Source: Lycium barbarum
Lineage: Eukaryota; Streptophyta; Magnoliopsida; Solanales; Solanaceae
Direction: 5' to 3'
Length of the DNA: 64,000 nucleotides
Assembly: GCF_019175385.1 (NCBI RefSeq)
Contig: NC_083341.1
Coordinates: forward strand, 64,203,800-64,267,799
This document shows positions 20,495-32,198 of the stretch, in pieces. The position numbers were made by a program, and so were the translations under genes. Position 1 is the stretch's first letter. Each line of letters begins with the position of its first letter. The notes beneath the pieces are model-generated. The model had not been told where the DNA came from. It was given only the letters and a program-made list of their open reading frames with translations, and ran no database searches.

Positions 20495-22026
20495 AAGTGG
20501 GTTTACGACTACTGTGCACTTCAGTCACTGTTCATTCCGGAATAGATTTTAAGTCATTAAAAGGAGACCTAACCTCATTCAATTCATTTCAACTCCACGA
20601 TATTTCTCTCAAGAAGCCTCTAGAATACTCTCTACTCTTCTTCAGAAGAAAATCAAAGGAAATTAGTGATCAACTACATGAAACCCATGAAATCAAGTGT
20701 AAGAATCACACTAAAGTTAATCTTTTTCAAGAAAACCCAAAAGAAGTGAAGTAGGGTTGTGGTGCTAAAGGAGTAATTCCATTCAAGGATTGTTCAACCA
20801 TCATCTAAGGTAAGTTTCATGACTAAAAAATGTTGTTTAAGGTATTGGAAAGCTAAGATACCTGAATTATAGAAAGACATGGAAAATGGGTCATAAAAGG
20901 GGGGAATAGTGCTATGATTTAATAGGGGTTGGATTGAATCATGAATGTTGATATGTTGTGGTTATGAATACGTTAAAAATGACATTTAAACTATGAAATA
21001 AGTATTATATACGCGAAAACGCAATAATGAGTTATAAGTATAAATGTGGACAACTTGGAGGGAGATGGTGGATTGTGGTTAATGTATATGAATGATGATT
21101 GTCGATTACAATATTGTGGATGTTGTTGTGAGCGTTTGGGAGTTGATGTAGGATATGGGAAAAGTAGTATAAACAAAGGAAATGTTGCCCAATCTTCCCT
21201 AGAATTAGTGGCGCGTTCTTATAGTTGATTAACTAACGCAAATGTGAATTCTATCTTGAAGGCAGAAACGAGATATCGAAGGAGAACAAACAAATGCTAG
21301 CCTAGTTAAACGTCAAAGGTATGTGAGGCTAGTCCTTTCTTTCTATGGCATGAATCCTTTAGCATGACTCTCTTCCTTATCCATGAATCTCTTAAGTTCC
21401 GGAAGACATGAGTCTATCTCTATAATTAGCTACACAAGGTAATAAGTAAAGTATAGAAATTCTAATACATATGATTTGATACCCCTATGATGTTAATGAT
21501 GCGATTTATTGCTTACACTAACCTTATATGCTCATTCCTTCAAGGTGAGGCAGGATGTCGATGATTGCTCCATAATGAAATTGGGGGATCACGACATTAC
21601 GTCACCCCGATAAAGTATAGCTGATCTTGAGCCTTATGCATGTACTATGATAAGATAAGCATACCATGATGTGCATATTATGATGATGATGATATAACAC
21701 CGCGCCTAGTTGGACGGGCAGTACCGCTAAGGCGGGCAGCTATACGTATACACCATGGCCAGATGGCATGGGCAGACACCACTAGTAGGTGGCATCAGAT
21801 GATACCCCGGACGCGGGAGGCCTGGACGCAGGCTAATGTTATTGATTATCACACCGATTCGATATGGACGGGCAGCTTATAAATTTTGCATATATGATAT
21901 GATGATGAGTTTGAGTAAGATAGCATGCATTACTTCTTTTATATATTTGTCAGTCGGATCCAGATGTTTCATATTGATATTCCCTTTATATCATTGTCTT
22001 CTTTCATTGTTCATGCCTCTCATACT

Positions 22027-22083
22027 CAGTACAATGTTCGTACTGACGTCCGTTTTCTTTGGACGCTGTGTTTATGCCCACAG
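22027..22083 (+). promoter_or_regulatory. LTR triple stem-loop block, LTR C
   Basis: Stem 1 is CAGTAC/GTACTG. Stem 2 is CGTCC/GGACG. Stem 3 is CTGTG/CACAG, a double change from the CTGCG/CGCAG of other copies that keeps pairing. Downstream GACGGG/CCCATC (22210-22228) is the fourth stem with one mismatch. Confidence 0.7.
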
Positions 22084-22507
22084 GTAGACAGGCAGGAGAG
22101 CTCAATCCAGACCCGTAGTAGCTGTCAGCTGATTGGAAGCACTCCCTTGTCCCGGAAGTGCTTGATTATTCTTTTGTGTATATAGTCATGTATATGTATT
22201 TTTGGGCATGACGGGGTATTGTCCCATCCTCATGTTTGGGACTCCAGTAGAGCCTCTTAGATGCGCAATGTGGGTTAGATGGTCTCACGAGATGGCTACT
22301 GTATATATATATATAAGTATCACTATTTTGATAGCCAAAAGGCACATGTATATAAGAGTATTTATATTTTCATATGAAATATGAATTTCCTACGCTTGAG
22401 TATAAATGTGATAAAAAGGGCAATAAATGAGCAAGATGAGCAATAGAGCGAGCGGTGCTCGGTGGTTAGCCCCGGGTACCCGTCGCGGCCCTAGTTGGGT
22501 CGTGATA

Positions 22508-22836
22508 GATATTATGAAAGAATGTGAAGGTAGAAAAGATGACTTAAGAAGCTAAGAAAGATATGGGATCCAAATATCCGCATTCTTTTCCATTACCAAA
22601 GGAGATCTAGACTGAGACATCGTAGTCTTCAGGTATGTATATGTTGTGAGTTACTGTCATTGGTCGTGTGGGGCCATTGTTGTTACTGATTGATTTAGCC
22701 CTGTGTGGCATTATGCTGTAGGGTTGTTGCATGATGGGTTGGTAGTACTATAGTTACAGAGGAAGCTCTGCCGAAATTTCCATAGATGTCCTGAGAGCCT
22801 AACATTTGAGGGCGAATGTTTCTAAGGGAGGAAGGA
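22508..22836 (+). pseudogene. pol: Element B chromodomain end, 3' tail and polypurine tract
   Basis: After solo LTR C the frame resumes near 22535 as DD-L-RS-E-like codons with stops, then MGSKYPHSFPLPKEI, which ends the polyprotein as in D and I. The rest is a non-coding tail with CCCTGTGTGGCATT and GCTCTGCCGAAATTT, also present in D, then a hairpin and the purine run AAGGGAGGAAGGA. Only a few codons of the chromodomain survive. Its interruption by C at 20183/22508 shows that C landed inside this domain. Confidence 0.65.
22801..22820 (+). promoter_or_regulatory. Polypurine-tract-adjacent hairpin, element B
   Basis: AACATTTG-AGGG-CGAATGTT pairs over 8 bp with one U-G wobble and precedes the purine run and the LTR at 22837. 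Confidence 0.65.
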
Positions 22837-25067
22837 TGTTACGCCTCAAACATTTTCACATCATTTTCGTTTTAAGTAAACTAACGTAAGCCCGGAGAGG
22901 TTATGGAACCCCTATAAGGTTAAGGAATACTTCTAACAAGTGCTATAAAGGTTCTGGGATCAAATGAATCGAAGAAATTAAGTTTGTAAAAGTTTTGGAA
23001 AAACTTGACAGAATTTTGGATTGAAATTTTGGTCAAACTTGAGACACGTATATCTCCTAGAATATGAGGATTTATGGAATGCATAACCTAGATAAATTCA
23101 AGTTCAGCGAGTCTTCTTTCCAATGCAATTGACAGATCGCAATTCTGAAACGTACTGGATAAACTACGGTCCGTACAAAAATGTATGGGACGTACATTTT
23201 AGACGTACTTTACCCGAATTTTCCAGAAAGTTGGAAATTTGACTTTCCATGTACGGGCTGGAAAGTATTGGACATACTTTGATGTACGACCCATACTTTT
23301 TGACCATACTTTTCCCGAATTTCCAGAAAATCGAAAGTCGGTGGACAATTCCTATAATTTGATTTCCCACGACTTGGGGTCATTTTTTTTCAACAAAACA
23401 GATCCTTGGTGTCTCTCTAAGATCTCTCTAACACCCATAAACATCCCAAATCAAATATAGAGAAGTTCAAGCCATAAAATCCTCAACTAGTTCATAGAAA
23501 GTGTTGGGTTCTTGCTTCTAGATGAAGTTGTGGTGAGTAAGCTTTGGAGTAGGTTGGTGTGGCTAAAGTTTTTCAAGTATAAGGTATGTTCTTCATCTTA
23601 TTTCTTATGTTGAGTTGATTTCAAGGTTAAACAAGTCTTATAAGTGAAAAGAGTTCTGGAGAAGAAGTCATAAGTGTGTGTTGTAGTTGATGGCTATGGA
23701 TTGAATTTGAAAAGAAGTTTTGGATGGATTTGAGTCTAGTTTGAATGTAATTTATTGGGTATGATATTGTTGATGTTGTGATTAATGTTTGGGAGTTGTT
23801 TTGGAGTTTGATGGGAGTAGGTGATACAGGGGAAACGCTGCCCAAATTTCATTAGCTTACCTAATAGTTTAATTTGATCTTATGGGCGTTTCAACGACTT
23901 AATCTTTGTGTGAATCGTCTTGAATATAGAGCAAGCTCGGGAGGATAGACATTGAGTAGTTAAATAGACGATGAGGTATGTTAAGTCTGTCCCTTTCTTT
24001 CTTATGGCATGATCCTATTGTTACAAACTTACACAAATGATGTCCAAAGTTATTCTATTCCTAGAAATATAAGAAACTCATGTCTCTTGATGTTCTTATG
24101 ATATTATGGATTCTTGTCTCCTGATTATTGATCTTGTCTTATTGTTATTGATCTTGTTTATTGTTGTTAATTTCATCTTATGGTTATTGTTCCTTCAAGG
24201 TGAGAAAAGCTGATGATGATAGTTCAATAATGGTAATTGGAGGCTACCGACCTTAAGTCACTCTGATAGAGTCATAACTTTTTCTTGGGCTCTCATACAT
24301 GCTTATATAGCTATATTCTCACACTGAGCAGCGCTATAGTCGGCCGGGCACGAAACCTATTATGCACACCACTGCAGTTGGGTACGGATAACATCGTGCA
24401 TATATGGACGGGTATGGTATTATATGTATATGTATGAAAATGTTTTTTTCTAAAAGGCAAGCATGCTTGACATCTGCCTTAAGAGGCATTCAGAGGTGCA
24501 AGTTGTTCTCTCTTATCTTATGTTACTTTCCATATATTTATATTATGTTGTTATTCATGCCTTACATACTCAGTACATTATTTGTACTGACGTCCGTTTG
24601 TTTGTAGACGCTGCGTTCATGCCCGCACGTAGACAGAGAGATAGCCCAGGCCCTTAGGCTGACTTCTTAGCAGTTATACCTGAGCACCCCATTTGTTCCG
24701 AAGTTGCAGTCTAGTTGGCAAGGCTCTTTTATGTACAGACGGGTATGGCGGGGTCCTATCCCGCCCTTAATATGTTATGTACTCCAGTAGAGGCTCGTAG
24801 ACAGATATGCACAGTTAGATGTTCTATGGCCATCTCGGTCTATATGCAGTTGTATCATCATTTTGATAGCCTTGTCGGCTTGTATACTTGAGCTCCGCTT
24901 GATGACATATATATTTATCTTTTGGGCTTGTATCCCATACAGCTTATGTTATCTATGAGTTAGCATTATGGCTCACTCAAGTATGGATATGAGATGCATG
25001 TATGTTTTGTGGTGCTCAGTAGGTTTGCTCCGGGTTCCCGTCATGGCCCTCCGATTAGGTCATGACA
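22837..25067 (+). repeat. Element B 3' LTR
   Basis: It starts TGTTACGCCTC and ends GGTCATGACA, followed by AAGAT. It is uninterrupted and gives the reference for the split 5' LTR. It holds TACGGTCCGTA at 23165-23175, several CGTAC sites to about 23300, and a single minisatellite unit near 24380. Confidence 0.88.
24571..24628 (+). promoter_or_regulatory. LTR triple stem-loop block, element B 3' LTR
   Basis: Stem 1 is CAGTAC/GTACTG. Stem 2 is CGTC/GACG (one pair lost). Stem 3 is CTGCG/CGCAC (last pair lost). The fourth stem GGCGGG/CCCGCC (24747-24752, 24760-24765) differs from GACGGG/CCCGTC of element I by a paired change. Confidence 0.65.
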
Positions 25068-25380
25068 AAGATGAAGACTACCTAGAACATTTGCACATGG
25101 AGAAGCTTTAAAAAAGAAAAGCATAATTTCAAAAACGAAAAAAAAAAAGACAAAATTGAAGACCTAGTAAAACAGAAATTAGAGACGTTTTTTCAAGAAA
25201 AAGAAAATCAAGACAAGCATATAGTAAAAAATCCTAGTCCAAAAATATCTCTAATACACAGTTCGGACCCTGAAGATTTCAACGAAGATTTATATATATC
25301 GGTAAACACAAGAGAGTTGGGCCAAATTTCATGAACTAGATGGCCGGACAGTATTGGGCCGTAATTTTATATTTGTACAT
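25068..25380 (+). pseudogene. Unidentified coding-like remnant, Lys/Glu-rich
   Basis: Between element B and a MITE end, the frame starting at ATG 25071 has one TAG at its fifth codon. It then stays open to a TGA at 25332, about 82 codons. It is rich in Lys, Glu and Asn (KKEKHNFKNEKKKDKIEDLV), then reads KISLIHSSDPEDFNEDLYIS. The composition suggests a former protein rather than random AT-rich DNA. I cannot assign a family. A pararetrovirus-like or other retroelement origin is possible but not supported by any catalytic motif. No other copy was seen in the window. Confidence 0.3.
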
Positions 25381-25425
25381 GCTCCCTCAGTCCCAATTAA
25401 AGTGTCTTAGCTAGTGTTTGACCAT
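25381..25425 (+). mobile_element. Stowaway-like MITE terminal fragment
   Basis: CTCCCTCAGTCCCAATTAAA then GTGTCTTAG resembles the CTCCCTCYGTCCCAATT terminus of plant Stowaway-type MITEs. The element is cut by the edge of E's LTR at about 25432. Its other end is not in the window. Confidence 0.5.
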
Positions 25426-25752
25426 TGATTTTTTCATGACCTGTTTTGTGAGTCATGATGGCATGGGGCAAACCATCACCTTAATCAAATACATTTATAA
25501 GAAATATATACTGTAATAAAATTTGAAATCATACACAATTAAACGGTTGCAACCCCAAAACCTGGTCTGATTTGTACGAGAGCTTCTAAAACCGAAAATA
25601 CATAGTCCGAATAATGAAATACAAGTCTCAAATACTGGAATAAAACGTTGTCTATTGAATAAGAAGTATACAGAATAATCATAAGAAGAGGTCCAGGGCT
25701 GCAGATCTGGCTAGTAGCTCGCCCTAAAGTCTCTAATGAAAAGCCTCGAGAT

Positions 25753-25843
25753 CAGTCACCATGTCGCGAACTGGGACCTGGATCAACTCTGCACTCTACA
25801 AAAAGTGCAACAAGAGTAGTATGAGTACAATACTAGTACTCAT
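25753..25843 (-). promoter_or_regulatory. LTR stem-loop block, element E 3' LTR
   Basis: On the minus strand stem 1 is ATGAGTAC/GTACTCAT (25821-25843), stem 2 is TGCACT/AGTGCA (25790-25809), and a weak third is CAGT/ACTG (25753-25773). Position and order match the + strand elements, but the sequences of stems 1 and 2 differ. Confidence 0.6.
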
Positions 25844-26206
25844 AGGCATCATAGGACAATAACGATTAGATAACGCATATAAGATGAAGAAATCAACAAG
25901 TAAGCAGACAAGGCAATCAATTGCAGTCACGAATCATACTTCAAGTAAAGGTTCACTGTCTTTTTGTCATTTAGAACAAGTATCATCATAAAGGTTCAAT
26001 TCTTCCATCCTTTAAGTTAAGAAAACCCATAAGGTTCAATCTTTGTATCACCCAAAGAACATGTAGTATGGATCACAAAAATAAGTATAAATGTTATGCA
26101 ATGCAAATAAAATGCAATGCAATGCCACACAGGTCAACTCTCGTACATACGTGCTAAGGGCTATGCCTCAAAGTCATGACCCATGAGGGACTCGCGAAGT
26201 CCTTGT

Positions 26207-26395
26207 ACCAAATGCCACACATGCTGCCACATAGGCTGAGTTATCGATAGTGCCACATAGGCTGAGTCATCAATAGTGCCACACAGGCTAAGTCATCAAT
26301 AGTGCCACACATGCTCCCACACAAACTAAGTCATCAATAGTGCAACACAGGCTGCCACATAGGCTAAGTCATCAACAATGCCACACAGGCCAACT
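26207..26395 (-). repeat. LTR minisatellite in E, about 26-bp units
   Basis: In plus orientation the unit is near TGCCACACAGGCTAAGTCAT then CAATAG. About five to six units occur with small changes. A shorter array is in the other LTR at 46568-46690. Confidence 0.8.
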
Positions 26396-28264
26396 TTCAC
26401 TCCCCAGCAAAGACCTCGGAAGCTTTCAATCACTTTCTAATCATCCTGTCAATCATGTATGTAAATGGGATGTATGTCAATGCATGAAAACAAATTCAAC
26501 AACATCGCAAATCATAGAATCAATGAATGCTTGTCATAAATCCTAAACACAACTTAAGTCATTCGTATTATCCTTCCCTTTTTCATGAGATAAGTGGGAT
26601 ATAAAGTGACAAGGCAAATCAATCGATAATCACAATATATTAGCAAACGTGGCAACAAGACCACATAACAGCATCCATACCAAGCCAGTGAATTATCACC
26701 ACAACCATGCTCGAAGGCCTTTCATTCTTTTCCCGTCAATATCTAAAAACTACATACGATTCTCTAATTGAATGATAGAAAGGTAAGCCATAACCTATCT
26801 CGAAGCTGTCAACCTGAGCCTTTCCCTTCCGAAGTGTCTCCGAATGGTCAAAATTCCGATCCGAACTCGTCCAAATTCGTCAAATGAGTTCAATCTATTC
26901 AAAATAGTATTCCACAAGGTTAAATGACTCTAACGATACCTATATTGTTATACTTCTATTCGGAACCCCAAAATGAACTAAAAATAGTCAAACCCGAGCC
27001 CCAAAGGCAAAACAGTAATTTCATTTGTAAAATTAGGTTCAATATATTCAAAACAGTAGTCTACGAGTTTAAATGAGTCCAATGATACCCCTATTGCCAT
27101 ACTTTGATTTAGAACCCAAAAAGGCAACCCCGAGCCCCCAAGGGTAAAACTAGAATTTTATTTCAAATTAGGTTACGCATAGATTAATTAGTCTAGATCC
27201 AAAAAACTCATTCAAAAAGCCATCATCTTGATCCTCAAATCCATGATATGCAACTTTTCATCTTTTGGGTTCAAACCCCCAATTTTCCCCAACCAAACAT
27301 GGATAAAATTGATAGCCAACGGAAATAATATTGAGAGAAACATCAAAATAAAGGTTAGATACTTACCCCCTTGTTGAAACGAGAACAAAGCTGTGAAAAT
27401 CACCTCATACGGAGCTCTAGTACTCAAGATATCCTCAAATACTAAATGGACGAAGTCTGATTCTTAATGCAGAGTGATTTCCGCTTCCGTGGCCAAAAGG
27501 TCGCACCTTCAGCCTGCCAAATGCCATTTCTGCACATGTGGACCATTTTTTGCACCTGCAGGGTAGCATGTGAGGACGCCACTTCGCTAGTTAAGAACAC
27601 CAGCCCCAGAAATCCTCTCCGATACTAAAATGGCCATACTCTCAACGTCAAAATTCGACAATTCTTTTTGCTATGGCTTTGTAATTACGATACGGATCTA
27701 ATGGTTCAATCAAAACACAAAACAAAGGTCGTATGGTCGATATGGTACCCTTTATGTCCGAATAAATGATGCCGAACCTTCAAACACGAGCGCGACACAA
27801 GCCAAATGCATCCGAAACTCATCGAAATCTCACCAAAACTTGCGGACAAGTCCAAAATCATCATACGAACTTGTTAGAACTTCAAAAACATTGACACGAG
27901 ATCATCTTGACCCGATGTTGACCGTGGTCAACTCCAACCAAACCAAAACCAACATTCCCAACCAATGACTCAAAACACAAACAGACGCTTGGGGACCCGA
28001 ACCAAAAGCTCAACTAAGTCAAAAATCACCTTCCAGACCTAACAGAACTATTAGAATTCAATTTCGGATGCACTTTCCCCAAAGTCAACTATTGGTCAAC
28101 TCTATTTCACTTATTCAACTTAGAAATTTCTAAATTTCTCAAAACCTGCCTCGGGAACCGGATCAGCCATCTCCTCAAGTCATAAATACATAAAAGAGAC
28201 TACGGGAAGGGTATTTTGGGAAAAAGAAGTCAAAAAGCTCAAAATGACCAAACGGGTCGTTACA

Positions 28265-31200
28265 TCAGATATCAATGAAATAATCGTTCATCCTCAAACG
28301 ATAAAGTAAAGTACGAAAGCTGATGGCAACCAAGGAGTCTCTATTATAAACCTCAAGAAAGCCGCCACAGCAAAAAATACGCCGAAGGTGCTGCTAGTTT
28401 ACCTTATCAATTAAAACTACCTTTAACTTAGCTCAAAGACCCAAATTTCCATTTCTTCATAAACGAAATTCTTTTCACAGCTGGTCCTCGAATATAAGAA
28501 CTGACTCCGCTTGAGTTTCCTGACTTTTTGATAACCATATGTACATACGAGTACGATTGATTCTACAAATATCACCTTAATCACCACACTCATTTAGTTG
28601 TAGCCATACACCATTGTCCAACCCGTACCAATAAAATATTTTAATTCTACTGATCTTTGTTTCGCACCTTCCAAGGCCTCCTTCACACCAAGATTCCTTA
28701 GAAACACATAGACACACGCCACAAGCCCAATTCATGACTTCCTTTTACCAGAAAAATCCTTGCTTTATCTGAGAAAATTCTAAGCAATTCCATCAAAATT
28801 GATCTTATCCAAGCTGATTGTGCTAATTCCAATTTCGTTAGTTACGTTTCATCGAGCTGAAGCTATTGAATTGACTCCCAATCTTCCCAAATCTTTAGAT
28901 ATGGGTTACTCAAATAGCCATAAATCTTCAGGTAATATATCCATAAACTAGCGGTATTAGATGCATAGACCTGATCCGATTATAATGCACCTTTCCCTAA
29001 ATGTTACAAATAATCATCCGAACAGTCTTGAAATCTTTATAAAATAGATCGTAAGTCTTCCATAAATCTATGGTGACCTAGTGTAATTTGTTGCTCCTGA
29101 ATGCTCACCCTCGTGCTATCGTTCCTAACCTCAAAAGTTGACATTTCCCAAGTCGTCAATCGAGCACTGATGAACTATAGCTCATGACTTTAACTCTTCA
29201 TGTTCCTCAACTCGCACTAGTCACCCAAATACGATAAAATTCATGGAATCTAATTACATCGAACTCTCCGCTTGTACTTTGACTAAACATGTTCATAATC
29301 TCTAACACTCCAACGTAAAGCCTATGGCCCCGAATTTCACCTTTCACAACCATAATATCTCTGCGATGCCTTTAGCAAATCCAAAATTGTCAAATTTTAC
29401 AATCCATGTGCCTTACCGTGCCCAAATACTCTCAAGTCATTCATAATTGAAATACTAAGCCATACTATCTAACCATCACTTCGACACAATCTACTGCCAC
29501 TGACATAGTCTTACCTCAAAATTAGGTCTTCAACTTTCCATTGTAGAGATTCCTTCTTATCAATCAACTCTAGTCGTCTATCCAAGGATGCCCTGAAGCT
29601 ACCCATCTTGGTACTGTACAAGTTACCTCCTCATCAATCTCCAATCACAAAGTCCCATTGGCACTTGCCTTACACTATGTCGAATTGTCCATAGACTTCC
29701 TTCCTCAACTATGCTTATCAATTTTACACCATATTTGAATGATATAATATACTTTCACCATAACCCGTACATGATTCAAGTAGTCACGCTGCTATAAATT
29801 TATGTCCTTTCCTTTTCTGAAGATGTACCTTACTCCCTCCGATTCAAGATCACCCATGCCTTACCTTAATTCTCACTTCCATATTCCATTTCAAAATCAC
29901 CATCACCGCTATCGACCAAACATCACTCAAACCCACTCAAGAGTGTATTGCAATATCATAAATCTTGCAAAATAGCTGAGTCAATCCTAGAGATAGTCGG
30001 ATATCACACACTTAAACAACCAAAAGTTCCATACCGACCAACTCTGGTTATTCCTATAAGAATCAATAACTGTCGATGCAATACCCTAAACCGCCACCAC
30101 ACTGATCCATAATCCGTAGGGCGATCCTTAATTACCGTACACACAATCTTACTAACGTTCTCATATAACTTCCTAAAAGTACCCTTGCAAAAATCCCTTA
30201 ACTAAAGAATCCTTCTTCCATCTTAGTTCATGAGTTTACTGACCCAACATCGATACCCAAATGTTCTATAGTAAACTAACCTCTCATGCTTTCAACCAGT
30301 ATTGCTAATCCTTAATTTTTGATATGTTCTTCACAACTTGAATACGTTTCAAACCATCATTGATCTTCCATTTCAAATGTCCTTATTGACCAACGTTTCA
30401 CTTAAGGGTACTTAAACGATGCTTGCCCGCAAAGAACTACCTCTAACAATAATGTGATTATCCGTCTCATTCGGTCAACTCTAGAAAGTCACAACACCAG
30501 TAACTGTAGAACTTCTTAAGCATTAACCTTTATATACCATGCACACAATTCTTATCCAAGAACTAGATGCAACACCCGTTAATTCCTTACAAATAAAACT
30601 TCAACCCTGTCCAGCGCTAGAGTTATTCCTATTAGTCAATCATTGCCCCATTATTATCCTACGACCTAATCGAACATACCAACTCGTCTATGAAACCTTA
30701 CATCCACTTTAGATTAAATAATTGCAACATAACTCTCAAATCAACAAGCACTAGGTTCAAACGATCCCCTTTTATCACTAACCTCGAAACACCAAACGAC
30801 CCTACGAACACACCCTTTATTGACGAAACACATCTGTCTATTTCCTTAAGTTTCACTAGTCATAAGTAACCTTGCCACCTGACCTAGAACAGGTAGCCAT
30901 TTCTTGAAGAAACCCCCAACCTCTAGTTCTCACTCCAACACTACAATTTTGTCACATCGAAGCCTGACGTAACTTTTTAGAGCCTTATATGATATCCACC
31001 CTCACACACCTTGCAAACTTATCCTGATGAGAATGTTGGATACCAATTGTTCCCTTCGTATAGCGGATCCATCCAAATTCACTTGCTTAAGCCCCAGTCC
31101 CGTAGGACAATAAAGTGATTTTACCATGATACCCTTAAAAATATTACTTCCTCACACCTTATCTTAAAAGTCTCCTTTCATATCCTTATCCTTAAACTCT

Positions 31201-31728
31201 ATTCATCGTCTTAACATGGTCATTATGCTCTTGTCAAATCCGATGATCCTCCCTAAGATTATGCTTGTTTCCATATATAGACATCTATACTCTGCTACTG
31301 CTGAATCATTGACTTGCCATTGATACACTCGTGCCACCCAAACTATCATAATAAACTTTGACAATGCTGAAACATTCCCTAACCAGCCACACCTCGAGCA
31401 AATCATTCTTGTTAAGCTGTAATTGCACTTCTGTGACTTTCGAGCAACTAATCATCGAAGACATGGCGATCATGTAGCCCTTCATATTATCTCTCCCCTT
31501 TTCCAAGAATATTACAAAATAAACGAGTCTTAATGACAGCCCCACACAACTGAATCTTCAAGTCATAGTTGGAAACTAAACTTAGTCACACGTCCATATT
31601 CGGATGACACATCTTGTACCATATCGCACCACGTCATATCAAACTACTTATTTACGAATTCAAGAATGTGTTCTGACCATCAGAGAGAGAATGGAACAAT
31701 TGGTTCATATTCAAATTTGAATGAACTC
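28265..31728 (-). other. Element E interior, decayed, no recognisable domain
   Basis: It follows the LTR with a GAGGAT hairpin (28285-28300). Beyond that I see no gag, RT or integrase motif in any minus frame. The plus strand is strikingly C-rich and G-poor (for example 20 C and 4 G in 29461-29520), so the sense strand is G-rich. The frames at 31203-31545 minus show no family likeness. Confidence 0.5.
28285..28300 (-). promoter_or_regulatory. LTR-adjacent hairpin, element E
   Basis: The minus strand reads CGTTT-GAGGAT-GAACG, pairing over 5 bp with one wobble, about 20 nt before the 3' LTR. Confidence 0.5.
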
Positions 31729-31901
31729 TGATGTGCCAGGAATTTTGGCACATCTAATGCTTTTTAACTCTATGTTTTACTTGTTTTCAAGCAAGTTTGT
31801 GTTAGTTTGATGTGTTTTGTGTGTTGTGCAGGTATTTTGAAGTTAGAATGCTCGGAAAGCCAATAAATGAGGAAAAGAAACAATCTGTTCTGATAAGCAT
31901 A

Positions 31902-32135
31902 AGGACGGACCGTCAACATACTCGACGGCCCGTCGAGTTACCTCGTCGATAAGTTTCTACGAAGTGACAATTCATCATATCATCATCAGATCGTCGACTT
32001 GCACCGTCGACATGATCGACGGTCCATCGAAGTGCTTCAACGGTGAGTTCCTGCAGAGTGATAAAAGTATACTCAGATCGTCAAGTTAGTCGTCGAGTAT
32101 GTCGACAACCGTCAAAGTGCAAAGACGACCCGTCG
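31902..32135 (+). repeat. CGTCGA / ACGGNCCGT palindrome cluster, F 5' LTR
   Basis: GACGGACCGTC lies at 31904-31914 and CTCGACGGCCCGTCGAG at 31921-31937. Many CGTCGA and CCGTCGAAGTGC half-sites follow. The 3' LTR equivalent (44413-44655) has TCGACGGTCCGTCGA at 44529-44543. Confidence 0.85.
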
Positions 32136-32190
32136 AAGTGCAAGCCGAGATGGAAAATGACTAGGATTGATTATTCTGAGTTTTGACTTG

Positions 32191-32198
32191 TATAAATA
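32191..32198 (+). promoter_or_regulatory. TATA box, F 5' LTR
   Basis: TATAAATA lies in CTTGTATAAATACCTG, about 55 bp after the palindrome cluster. The same sequence is at 44705-44712 in the 3' LTR. Confidence 0.7.

Larger units (their letters stand above)
20183..22507 (+). mobile_element. Solo LTR C (Ty3/gypsy)
   Basis: A single LTR of 2325 bp begins TGTTACACC and ends GTGATA (expected GTGACA). It is flanked by GATAT on both sides with no internal region, the signature of recombination between two LTRs. It contains the palindrome array (20266-20494), a repeat-rich zone near 21700-21850 and the triple stem-loop block. Frames inside (19860-20276, 20497-20754, 21836-22384) cross or lie in LTR sequence and are not counted as genes. 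Confidence 0.88.
3004..25067 (+). mobile_element. Element B: Ty3/gypsy chromovirus-like retrotransposon with two nested insertions
   Basis: The LTRs begin TGTTACRCCT and end GACA. The 5' LTR is 3004-4751 plus 15862-16374, the primer site is 16379-16390, and the 3' LTR is 22837-25067. Flanks are AAGAC and AAGAT, a 5-bp target duplication with one change. Two later insertions lie inside: element A in the 5' LTR and solo LTR C in the chromodomain region. Integrase and chromodomain relics at 19560-20182 and 22508-22610 place it among chromodomain-bearing Ty3/gypsy elements, probably Tekay/Del. All coding sequence is dead. Confidence 0.85.
25432..28264 (-). repeat. Element E 3' LTR (minus strand)
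   Basis: 2833 bp. The minus strand starts TGTAACGACCCGTTTGG at 28264 and ends near 25432 in a decayed GGTCATGAAA. It is the full-length partner of the truncated copy at 45750-47061. Plus-strand frames such as 26340-26546 are LTR sequence. Confidence 0.8.

Noticed and set aside
26207..26395. Regularly spaced short repeats resembling a CRISPR array
   Set aside because: Plant LTR minisatellite: units are contiguous without unique spacers and recur in E's other LTR.
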